DNA of 33,304 nucleotides. It comes from Temnopleurus reevesii (Eukaryota; Echinodermata; Echinoidea; Temnopleuroida; Temnopleuridae). Made by a program: the position numbers and the translations under genes. The stretch lies in contig BQKZ01000035.1 of the NCBI GenBank assembly GCA_036244855.1, positions 141,003 through 174,306 on the forward strand. The letters are read 5' to 3'. The notes under the pieces were generated by a model. The model worked only from the letters and a program-made list of their open reading frames with translations. It had not been told where the DNA came from and did not search any database. This document shows, one piece after another, positions 1 to 9,430 of the stretch (positions are counted from its first letter, which is position 1; each line of letters begins with the position of its first letter).

Positions 1-26
1 TTTTTTTTTTTTTTTTTTTTTTTTTT
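1..26. repeat. poly-T run at the window edge
   Basis: The window opens with 26 uninterrupted T residues. This could be the A-tail of a minus-strand retroposon, a simple repeat, or a contig-edge effect. Nothing in the window decides between these. Confidence 0.8.
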
Positions 27-109
27 GCTTTTCTACACGCTTACTGGATTGTATTTGTTGTGGACCGTGCTCATGCCGTTTCTTCAACAACAAGGGGTAG
101 GGGCAATCT
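27..109. other. Non-coding sequence between the poly-T run and the hydrolase remnant
   Basis: No motif is recognised here. It may be the 3' end of the retroelement remnant that lies to its right on the minus strand. Confidence 0.4.
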
Positions 110-655
110 CAAGGTCGCATATCTATCAAAAGTTTGTATCCCCTATCTCATAGATGCGCAATGTCCCGATGGAACAGCTCACGATCCTGTCTAGAGAACC
201 CATGCTGCAGATGTGATGCTCGAAACATTCATTTACTTCTACTCTTTGCGTATTTCGTGACGTTCTCGCTACACTTGTCTCAAGCGGGCGGGATGATATC
301 CGAATAGCACACGTAGCTTACTAGTAGCAAGTGCCTCGTGGTCACTCATACCTCCTCCAGTGCTTGCATGCATCGTTATACTGGTTGTTTCCCGGAATAG
401 CATGATCTTACACGAAGTATTATTAGATTTGGTGTCGCGTAATGCTTAGTAGGATATTGAAAATATCATGGAAGGTTGTCCAATTTCAAGCCTCCCTTTC
501 AAAAACAGTGGACTTGGGCGTCCCTCTCGGTATCAAGCTCTCCTTTCTCCTGCTTTTCGCGTATTCCCCCGCTCTCCTCACCAAGCTGTCTCCCAAGATC
601 CAGACCTTCCGTTCCAGAGCACCTGCCAACATGGAAATAAATACTATCACGAGCA
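110..655 (-). pseudogene. SGNH/GDSL-hydrolase domain remnant of a retroelement
   Basis: Read on the minus strand, the segment near 555-625 encodes KVWILGDSLVRRAGEY, which contains the GDS(L) block I of SGNH hydrolases. About 300 bases further comes YSDIIP (near 285-300), resembling the conserved W-S-D/E-I-I-P block. Near 130-190 comes RELFHRDIAHL, resembling the last block, where a D-x-x-H pair supplies catalytic residues. Blocks are in the right order and the roughly 540-base span fits a domain of about 170 residues, but stops and frame changes interrupt it. SGNH domains are known in Ngaro-type tyrosine-recombinase retroelements, and the reverse-transcriptase remnant just upstream on the same strand supports that origin. 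It is not a working gene. The family call rests on motif recognition only. Confidence 0.6.
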
Positions 656-969
656 TCACATTCCTTCATTTCAGTACTGAAAACATTCTTTAAATCGTTA
701 TTTATACGCCATTCTTTCATTCTTACAATTAACATGAAATCGAAATGGAATTGTCTCTACTGTTTTTTGTATGTATTATCTCTATTTGCATACTTTTCTA
801 TATCATGAGTAACATATGCCACTATAAAGCCGATTTCGTAACAAATTTGATCAAAATTCGAGGTCATGTCAATACACGGCTATAAAAGCTATGACATAAT
901 CATGGAATTATAATACGTGAAGAGCAAAAATTTATATTCGCCAAAAGAAAAACAACTAAGCCGCAATTC

Positions 970-1960
970 CCATATCCCAATCAATTCTCGGTCAGTGCTG
1001 TGGACTTTGCATTTTGTCACGGAACTTTAATCCTTGGCATAGCACCCCTTACTGTGTTTCCTACAAAAATTATAGGCGGTTTATACAGCCTTATAGATAT
1101 CCGCCCCATTGCGCCATCCCGAAAGTTGACGAGGCGCCGTATCAACCCGCATTCGAGAATCCTACGGTTAACAATATGTAGGGGCCTCCGGCGCCATGAC
1201 AACTTGTGATGTCCTGAACATTTAAAACCTTCTCATGTTTCACTATCTGCTGTGGATCATATCGCCTAAGGCCACCTGCCGATCTTTGACACATCACTTA
1301 CCGTTCTCAGAAAGGCCTCATCAACGTCAGCGAACCGACTATTTGACCTAAAACCCCTGAGGGTAAAATATTGTTTATGTGTATAAGGCCCTGGCTAGCA
1401 AGTCTTTGCCTCAGAGCTTTCATTTTCCTACCGGGACCTTCACTTGCATCTGTCCTGTGTCTATCTCTAAGCCTAGAAAAATTAGCCTAGTAAATTGTCC
1501 TTCCGACTTCCCATATGCGAAGGGGACTCCTATTTCGTTGCACACTGGATAATTTCCTGGCATCACCTCCCCTATATTAGGACACCGCAACCGCCCAAAC
1601 ATTCATTCATATAATGCGTAACTGGTCCATATCTAATTTATCTCTCACACGGAATTCCAAAATAATGTAAAACTCATAAAAAAGTAAGTCGGCACCCAAA
1701 ATGCAAGGGAAATATCCATCTGTGCAATAAATGCCACCAATATTAACTGGGGCTAAAAGGAAGCAATCTAAATACCAACTTTAAAAGCCTTTGTATCCTG
1801 TTTTGCCCACTCCATCTCTTTACCTGCAATTGCTAGCAGATCCATCGCGTCATCAAATTTATCATATTCTACCTTAATTTACACCCCTCCTCAAAAACAC
1901 AGCCATTGAATCGTTTTCAACTCCCCCTGTGCCCTCTTTGATACTAAGACTATGTGGTTA
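970..1960 (-). pseudogene. Reverse transcriptase/RNase H remnant, DIRS/Ngaro-like retroelement
   Basis: The minus strand shows a decayed tyrosine-recombinase-type reverse transcriptase spread over several frames. In order it has VEYDKFDDAMDLL (about 1835-1872), AKQDTKAFK (near 1785-1810, in place of the usual AK-x-D-I-x-SAFR), HYMNE (1602-1616, at the YxDD catalytic box, both Asp lost), then EIGVPFAYGKSEG and FLGLEIDTGQMQVKVP (about 1435-1545), typical of the segment just before RNase H. After a frameshift, KALRQRLASQ continues the family pattern near 1385-1425. Stops and frame changes, with loss of the YxDD acidic residues, show that it is inactive. RNase H is only loosely traceable to about 970. 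No tyrosine recombinase or terminal repeats were recognised. Confidence 0.7.
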
Positions 1961-2833
1961 GTCCTCACATTTGCCAGACTTTCCAATGGTCTTTTCTTGT
2001 AAGGCTCTATACCTATCTACCCATCCTTGCTTCTTTCTCAACTTTCTTCATTGCCTCTTTCTATTGTGCTCTACTGCTTTTAGATTTGGAAAAAATCAAG
2101 CTCCGTACCATGTCCAATATAATTTAAGTGTAAGGCCCTGCTGCTGGACCCCGACCAAGTGAATGGAAAAGCATTATTATTCTAATCATTGTATTGGAGG
2201 GTAGGATAAAACTTTCCATGAGAAAGGTTGAAAATATTTGATATCAAAACGATGCTCTTCATGACAGTAATATTTAAATAAATTTTCGCTTCGTGCTCAA
2301 TAATTTTTTTTTTTCTATAATGAATCCAATAATTTTCCCTTCCTAAGGTCTGGGACCTTATTCTCTGAGAATTTTGAACAATTTAAAAAAGATTAAAAAG
2401 AAAGTAGAGAAATGATAACATAATTTTGACATCACAAGTATGATGGGGTCACATTAATTCGTATAGTTTTTCTACTTCTAGAGCATTTTAGATCGTGGTA
2501 ATTAGCAAAATATATGTCTTAACATACAACATTATTTTCTAAATCTTGGCAGTAAATGAATGTAGATTATTTTAGGTCTCATATATTTCCAAAATTAAAT
2601 TCAATTCACGAAAGAATCACGGAGATATCGCTGTATCAAAATTCAGTTGACGAAACGATCGCATCGCTCCGCGCTGGAAAATGGCAAAAATGTTCAACAA
2701 ATTGTGTCATATTAATTCGTACACCCCGTTTTGCACAGGATTTACCGTTAAACTGCTTCCATTTAAGATGCAAATTTCACAGAAGTTTGACCGCAAAATA
2801 TCAATGAATCACATGGTATGACTGCTAGCTTAC
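1961..2833. other. AT-rich stretch without a recognised gene
   Basis: Neither strand gave a convincing exon. The only longish plus-strand frame (2556-2807) has no family resemblance. This interval separates the reverse-transcriptase remnant from the minus-strand exon pair, so further exons of that gene or the upstream part of the retroelement could lie here in unrecognised form. Confidence 0.5.
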
Positions 2834-2966
2834 AAATTTGATGATTTCTGTTTGAAATTTGGAAGGATACAGATCAATGTCAAAAGGCCCGTGTTTTTTG
2901 CAAATGCGAGCAAATCTGCCAATCTGTTTCTTTTTTGCAATATTGTCATTGCGTTTGGTCTTTTTG
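2834..2966 (-). CDS. Putative second exon of an unidentified minus-strand gene
   Basis: On the minus strand an acceptor (ttttcttag) is followed by a 133-nt open segment and a donor (GTAAGC, RC of 2828-2833). It encodes one codon-completing base plus 44 codons, lysine-rich at first (SKKTKRNDNIAKKK) and then GRFARICKKHGPFDID and LYPSKFQTEIIKF. Its incoming phase fits exactly with the outgoing phase of the putative first exon at 3210-3373: AG plus C makes Ser. No family was recognised. The alternation of basic and hydrophobic residues looks like real protein rather than chance. It could belong to a host nuclear protein or to the 5' part of the nearby retroelement. A longer open frame in another register overlaps it but lacks splice logic. 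Confidence 0.45.
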
Positions 2967-3209
2967 CTAAGAAAACTTCCAGTTTAGGCAAATAAACATC
3001 CCTCTTCACGATGGTGATGTAAGATTTGTAATATTTCATCGATTTTGTAGAAATTCATGTGATGTACGAATTAACATGATGGGCGAATCAAAATGACAGC
3101 GCCATATAGCTTGTGTCACTGAAAAGTGATCGCAAAATTTGCAGTCTAGACTATCGGTAATAAATCTACCGCTATCAGCAATATAAATTGGTAACGTGAA
3201 CAGCTTCAC

Positions 3210-3373
3210 CTGTTGCTGACGGTTTCCAGTACTGTGCTGCTCATCGACGCCACTCCATCTCTACTGTAAGCGTTAGTTTCAGCTCTCTTCCGTGGTGTCC
3301 CCTTTTCCCGCGACTTCCTCAGTACTGCATTGGACGGTCTAACACGACCGCGATAAGCATTCTGCTTGCCCAT
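3210..3373 (-). CDS. Putative first coding exon of an unidentified basic protein
   Basis: A minus-strand ATG at 3373 opens 54 codons plus two bases and runs into a donor (AACAG then GTGAAG, RC of 3204-3209). The peptide starts MGKQNAYRGRVRPSN and continues with SREKGTPRKRAETN, strongly basic and probably disordered, as in many nuclear or chromatin proteins. No family was recognised. The intron to the next putative exon (2967-3209, 243 nt) has a GT..AG pair and a pyrimidine-rich acceptor, and the phases agree. Local GC and CpG content is higher than in the surroundings, and a CpG-rich, CCAAT-containing block lies about 270-590 bases upstream. Exons after 2834 were not found, so the gene may continue to the left, be interrupted by the retroelement, or be an artefact of chance. 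Confidence 0.5.
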
Positions 3374-3639
3374 TGTGAGCTACGACATTGTATGTAAAGT
3401 TCTAGACCTCACTTGGACTTCGAGATCGGACCGGCGGTCCGGCGAATAGTCCAAAGCTAGCTGTTAAATATTTGAAGAGTTTCCGCAGTTGAACAGTTTA
3501 TCATTGGGTCATAGCCGCTCCAAACGAAACTCAACGAAGTATTGTAATTTCCTGGCAAATCAAATCAAATCATTTCCCTTATAATAGTCCGAAAAAGTCG
3601 CTGCCAGTCTTTCAGGACACCGTATCATAATGCACCTCC

Positions 3640-3960
3640 GATTGCTTGATCGTCACAAAAATACGTCCTTTGCCAGCAGTGGTTAAGTTGAGAATGAAGC
3701 ATGCTCATAATTTTGGTACGCGGGGTGCGCGAACCCTCGCGTATTGGTGACGTTTGATTGGCTGGCGTTCGCGTGAAAATGGCTCTCGCGAGCCTGCCGA
3801 TTGGTCTTCCCTCGATGCGCCTTAAGTAGCGCGTACTACGCAGGATACCGGCCAATCATCGCGCTGTTGGTGTGGGCGTGGCTTTGTCATGCGATTTCCC
3901 GCCTTTCGTCAGACCGGCGCGGCAAATCTTGGAATTGCGCCAGCTAGTCTTGTTTACTAT
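3640..3960. promoter_or_regulatory. CpG-rich promoter-like block with CCAAT boxes and an E2F-type site
   Basis: This block is CpG-dense within an AT-rich, CpG-poor window. It holds four CCAAT boxes: ATTGG at 3743-3747, 3757-3761 and 3800-3804, and CCAAT at 3852-3856. It also has a GC-box-like GGGCGTGGC (3874-3882) and TTTCCCGCC (3895-3903), which matches the E2F consensus TTTSSCGC. Multiple NF-Y-type CCAAT boxes plus E2F is the known make-up of many cell-cycle promoters. Factor binding is inferred from consensus only. It lies upstream of the minus-strand ATG at 3373 and could also fire towards the plus strand. Confidence 0.5.
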
Positions 3961-4308
3961 GAGTCAGCTGTATTTACCTCGCAAAGTGTTTATTCGCTGA
4001 TTCGAATAATCTTAATATATGATTTGGAAGCATGGAGGAAAATAATAAGTTGCTTGAACCTGATGGATTCAAGCAGCAACATTTTCATGACATATGAATG
4101 GACTGTAATAATAATGAAATTGGAAGTGTCCAATACAAATTACAAGGTTGATAATTGAAAGTTTAAGGATTCTTGAATTCCATTGATCATTGTATTAGAT
4201 CAAGATATGTAAAAAGTACACTTATTGGCAAGTGTTTGTTAATAAGAAATTTAAGAAAGAGAAACTGATGCAGGCAGGGATGAATGAAAAGCTTACTGAG
4301 AATATGAG
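3961..4308. other. Non-coding stretch right of the promoter-like block
   Basis: No gene is supported. Two short ATG frames (from about 3959 and 4033) end within about 22 codons and show no splice donor in frame. Confidence 0.5.
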
Positions 4309-4322
4309 AGTGAGAGAGAGAG

Positions 4323-4389
<67 letters not shown>

Positions 4390-4430
4390 GGATATGTGTT
4401 TATGTGTGTGTGTGTGTATATATGTGTGGG
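4309..4430. repeat. Compound microsatellite (GA)n-(GATA)n-(TG)n
   Basis: A short GA run is followed by about 15 perfect GATA units (roughly 4329-4388) and then a TG-rich tract to about 4430. The open frames across it (repeating SIYL on the minus strand) are by-products of the repeat. Confidence 0.97.
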
Positions 4431-6661
4431 AGTGTACACTAGAATGATGATAGTAGCCTCCTGCAATATACATATAGAATTTGAAAAGATACTGTTGCAT
4501 CCTTCCCCTTTGTATCAAATATCTTCTCTATTACATCTTTACATGATGGAGACAGGCAAAAAACAAATTGAAAAAGAAAAAAAAAAGCTCAGGAAAAGCA
4601 AATAGGCCATGAATCGAGTGGGTCATTAAAGGCTCTTGTGGATGAAAAAATAACAGCGTGTTTTATTGATTATGTAAAGAAGACACTAATCGTCACTTTA
4701 CGTCCAAGCAGTCTCTTAATGGTGTTTGATTAATGGATCGAGAAAGACGAGTTAATGGTGCGATATATTACCCACACTGACCAATAGGGGATAAGGACTA
4801 GAAAAACAATCACTTTGGACTTCTTCTCGGTATGACAGAGTCAAATATGACTTTTAATGAAGCCATTGGTTTTCTTAAATGCAAAAAAGTGGTAATATGG
4901 TTTTCTGACGTTTTATGACACAGTTAAAGCCCACAGTAACAGAAATACCATGAATATTTATGATTTGGTCATGGTGAAGAAATAAATGACATGCATTCGA
5001 GGTGAGGGACGGCTAGGGTTAGAATACTTCATTATATTGTTATAATGGCTCCTACCCATCCATTTGACCCACGTGTACGCTATAAGGTCCCGCTATAAAA
5101 GCATGGAAAATGATTTGTATGATTGAAATAGAAACAAAATGGAGGCATACTTGGCAGGTGAAAAGTAATTTGTGGATTTTTTCCCTCAAATATTCTTAGA
5201 AATTTTAAAGCAAATTAGGATACTGTAGCTCTTGGTGTACAGAGCAGCATTTAGGTGATGATCATATTACAATGTTAATGGAAAATTACTTCACTATCTA
5301 ACTAATCTGTAGTTTACTTAATTCTATATAGATTTTTGAAAGGAAAAATGTTGTGTTTAACAATCTTTCTACAAACTGGCACACTTTGTCTTTAAAATGT
5401 TTAAATGCTAATCAGATAATGGAAAATTCGTAGGGATGCATCCCCATTGTATAAAACCACCCTGCACAAGAGGTTGTCAACTGCAAAATGGTAATCATCA
5501 AATGGCCATCTAATCTACGTCAAATCAATCTGATCTCTATAGAATGCAGGCCGCATTACTTGCCCTTTAATCATGGCTTGAAAACTAATGACATCAGAGA
5601 ATATACCCAAAATGGAAAAAAAAGAAAAAAATTGCTATAGACAGGCTATTCTTCCACTTTACGCTGCTCAGGCCTTGGATAAAATTGATCATTCATGTAG
5701 AGAGACACAATGCACATAAGCATCATACAATACACCACGGATTATACTCTCAATATTACCTTTGAGTGCCTCGCTTTTATCGCATATTGCAAATTGATGA
5801 TATTTCAAAAGGTCAAAATCATGAGGGAGATTGCGACTTAAGTTGCATTTTGCGATGATGAATATTGATTCGTTTTTTGTGTTTCTGTTTGCGAAGATGT
5901 GGAATGAATGAACGGATGTAGGTGGATGTGAATTGAATTTTATTTGAAGTCATATGAAATGTATGACGAGACGCCCATATTTCGTTTTCAGGGTATCAGG
6001 GAAAATAGCTCTTATTATGTGTGATTCCTATTCTCGTTCTTTCCTTTGTTTGCATGAAATATAAATCACATCTTCCTACGGTATCCATATTCAGATCTGA
6101 AAACTGAAGCTTGTAATCAAAGAATTCATGTTTGTTGAACTGAATATGATAAAAGATGCATTTTGCTGTTGATTTCATACAACAAAGGAATGAAGTAACT
6201 GAGAGTGAATCAATATTTCTCAAATACAAGGTAATTGGGATAACTGAATGGAAATACAAAAGTAAAGGCAGGAAAAACACCATTGATCATTCTCTTTTAC
6301 TTATTTTTGCATAAAGAATTTGACTTCATTTCAAATAAAATTCTCAAATTGTGACAGTTTTGAAAGAAAAGCATTTTCTTTGGTAAATCATAGGCATTAT
6401 AGCCTAAATAGTATCTTGATACACATTGGACTGTGTCACATACACAGCTTAATTAACTCTTGTCAAATGCGATTTCTCTGTAATTTCTGTAACTCCATGA
6501 ATATGCGTAATTTTAGCCGGCTATTTTTGGTTCCAAATCATTAGTTTGATAAAATACATTTCCACCAGTTGTTTCAATCAAAGCTTCATGGAATTGATGT
6601 GTTCAGGTATCAAGAAGTATCTATATTTGAAGACTAGTTTTTGAGAGATTGGGATCAATAA
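4431..6661. other. AT-rich non-coding stretch
   Basis: No exon, RNA gene or clear repeat was recognised on either strand over about 2.2 kb. Open frames here are short and lack family motifs. Confidence 0.5.
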
Positions 6662-7200
6662 CATTGATATGATCAGCAGTGGGAACACAATATTAGGTAC
6701 CAATCAAGTTACTGTATAGCGGAAAATATTAGCGGGGGTTCAATTTTCACGCTTCTTGCAGTGAAATTGCCGACCGCAAATTTTAGACCCGTGGAAATAA
6801 TCATTGACAATTAGTACGAAAAATCAACCTACGCAGTACTTCACACAGTGCATTTAGAAGTGGCACAATAATGCAATCAATCTTTCAATCATGTATACGT
6901 TTGAGTTTCTCATCTTAATCTCTAGATTATTTGGTCATTCTTTATAATTTTTCGGCATTTAAAAGCATTCTTTTGTAGCAGTAATCCCTTTCTGGTTCCT
7001 GAAAAATCTTTATTAGTTAGGTCAGTAGATTATTCTTTTCTTCATAGATTATATTCAATACCTCTCGAAAATGTTTGTGGACTAACAAACTGAAAAATTA
7101 AAACTGCGAAATTATCCCGCTATACAGTACATCTAAATGAAAGTTGATATGATCGGCAGTGAGAACGCAGTGTTAGGTACCAATCAAGTTACATCTGACT
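6662..7200. repeat. Tandem duplication of about 65 bp, one copy split by a mobile element
   Basis: Two copies of a unit starting TTGATATGATC and containing TTAGGTACCAATCAAG lie at about 6664-6711 plus 7128-7142, and at 7144-7205. The first copy is interrupted by the inverted-repeat element at 6712-7127. The second reads straight through the same site (CAAGTTACATCT). Confidence 0.85.
6712..7127. mobile_element. Inverted-repeat element (MITE-like) with TA target duplication
   Basis: The element starts CTGTATAGCGG and ends with its reverse complement CCGCTATACAG; weaker inverted similarity extends inward. It is bordered by TA on both sides (6710-6711 and 7128-7129), as for Tc1/mariner-type insertion. 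It is 416 bp with no transposase frame. The neighbouring unfilled copy of the target confirms the TA duplication. Confidence 0.85.
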
Positions 7201-7889
7201 GATTTTTGATGGATCACCTCACACCCGGAGCTATCAAGCAGAACAAAGGATGCGCAGAAAACCCAAGTGAACGAAAAACAAAATCCTGCAAATTATTCTT
7301 GAGATTCACATCGGTCTGAGTGTAGCAAACGTGTATGTGTTTTTGGACCTGCCTTCAACTCACCTGTGAAATTTCTTGTGCAAACTTGCAACCCACAGCA
7401 AACATGAGTATCCATGCTTTTTCCATAAAATTACCATTACACAATAAATCATGTAGGGATGCACTTAAAATCTACCTTTTTTAAGTTAATGATGACTACT
7501 TGACAGCGGTTATCTCTTCACAGATAAATAAGAAAGTAATCATGTGAGCATGTGAGACATATCATACGTCACACACGGAGCTAGAAATTGGGCTTCTTTT
7601 TCGAACATTATTTAGAAATCCTGGCATTTATAATAGATAATCATAATACGTAACCTTTATTATGCGCTTAATACGGATGTTTCTTAGAGCATCGTTTCTA
7701 AGCGCATTGTGTATGCTAATAGGATATTCCTGTATTCAATCTGAATTGTAATGATTGAATGGAACACTGAATGTTTGGGATTCATGTTACGAGGTGAAGA
7801 GCGTGCACCCATTGGTTGGCCTAGTCCACATGATCACATGACCACAGAGAATGAAGATGTGATTGAAACCCAATTTGAATGTCAAGAGC
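7201..7889. other. Non-coding stretch
   Basis: No gene or repeat was recognised. An open frame at 7751-7963 runs into the purine-rich tract and has no family motif. Confidence 0.45.
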
Positions 7890-9430
7890 TAAGACGTTTG
7901 GAGATGGAGCGAAGCGAGAGACTAGAGGGTAGAGAGGGAATGAACAGAATATTGGATAGATAAGGAAAGTAGAAAAGGGTAATTCTTGTCGAATCTTGAA
8001 GATCACATGACCAAAATGTAGACGTAATTACAGCAGACAATAAGAAGTCTAGGTGAGGGCAATATGGAGATAGAGTAGAACACGAGAGGGAAGAGGAGAG
8101 AAAGACAGAAAGGAATGGGGAGGGGGAGGGAGGGAGGGAGGGAGAAGGAAGGAACAGAAGATTGGATGTATGGAGGAAAACAGTGAGAGGAAAAAGGAGA
8201 GCTTGGAGTAGACAAAAGAAGACAAAAGAAAAAAAAAACAGAAGTGTATAATCACATAGAAGAGGGGAAGGGCTGAGAAATAGGAAGAGAGAGTGGGGAG
8301 AAATGGAGGAAATATAAGGTGTTTGGAGGGAGAGGACGGAGATGGGTATCATGCAAAGAGAACAAAGTAGAGAACTTAATTATTCCCTAGAGGATATCGC
8401 GATAATGTATATCTTAAAACTATACGTGTTATAGACTCACTTATGATTTTCCTCTAATGTCGCCCATATTACAAAATGTCTCTGTCTAAAATGTGAAGAG
8501 CAGTTATGCATCTTGAGATATTAAAATTGGGTCTTGAAGATCACGATCTAGATTTGAGTGGAAAGTAGGGCAGGTTAGGTAAGAAGGGGAGAATGAAAAG
8601 GTGGGTGAAGGGTGAGAAGGGAGTTGTTAAAAGATGAGGGAGGGAGGGAGGTAGAAAGAGAGAGAGAAAGACTGATATGTTTTTAAGAAAAATCAAAGGG
8701 CTGGGAACTAAGGAGGGGGGGCAAAGAGCAATAAAGAAAAATGTACCAAAAGAAGAAGAGACAGAGAATTTGTGTGTGCGTTTGTGAGAAAAATCTAAAG
8801 GATTGGCGATAGGAGGGGGCAATGTGCAATGTGAGGACATAACAAAAGATAAATCAAGAGAAAGAGAGAGGATGACATGAAGAAGAATAGGAATTGATGG
8901 AAGATAGACATACATAGTGAAGGGGATAGAGGTATAGGTGAAGAATAAGAGGAAGAGAGAACTGATAGGTACATGTATAAGGAGTGAGAAAGAGAGATAT
9001 TGAATATTAAAAGATAGAGAGATGGGAAAAGATTGGCACACACTGTTACAGAATATAGGAAAAAGTAAAAGAAGAAGAAGAGAGAGGGAATGGGAAAGGA
9101 AAAAAAAAGACAAATCCAGAGATGTAGAGGAAGGGAAATAGGGAAATATATAATTAATGTAAAAGCTGAAATTTTCATAAAATTTATAGTCTTGACCTCA
9201 CAAAAAGTTCCACTTGAATGATGCACTACATATGTCTACAACTTTAGATAGATAAAATTAACAGCACTCCAAGATATGGAAATGGTCCAAAATTGCAAAA
9301 ATATATGTATGCTAAAATATGGCCTTGTAAATACAGTTTGAAAGGAAGGAAAGAGCAAGAGAGTAAGAGAGATCCGTGAGGTAAGATTGGAGAAAGAGAA
9401 GGGGAGAGTGCATAAGAGATCCGCTTGATC
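7890..9430. repeat. Long purine-rich (GA-rich) low-complexity region
   Basis: The plus strand is dominated by A and G, in blocks at about 7895-8350, 8560-9150 and 9345-9420. Short diverged repeats around CTTGAAGATCAC recur at about 7996 and 8534, suggesting an old longer-period repeat. Minus-strand open frames of up to 190 codons here are Ser/Leu/Phe/Pro-rich low-complexity translations of the complementary pyrimidine strand, not genes. Confidence 0.85.

Noticed and set aside
2830..3039. 69-codon minus-strand frame starting MKYYKSYITIVK
   Set aside because: It overlaps the putative 133-nt exon in another register; the exon register has better splice signals and phase match.
4033..4098. Short plus-strand frame MEENNKLLEPDG... 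downstream of the CpG-rich block
   Set aside because: It ends after 21 codons with no donor before the stop; too short to support as a first exon.
4222..4605. Minus-strand frame repeating SIYL and overlapping plus-strand frame
   Set aside because: Produced by the GATA and TG microsatellites.
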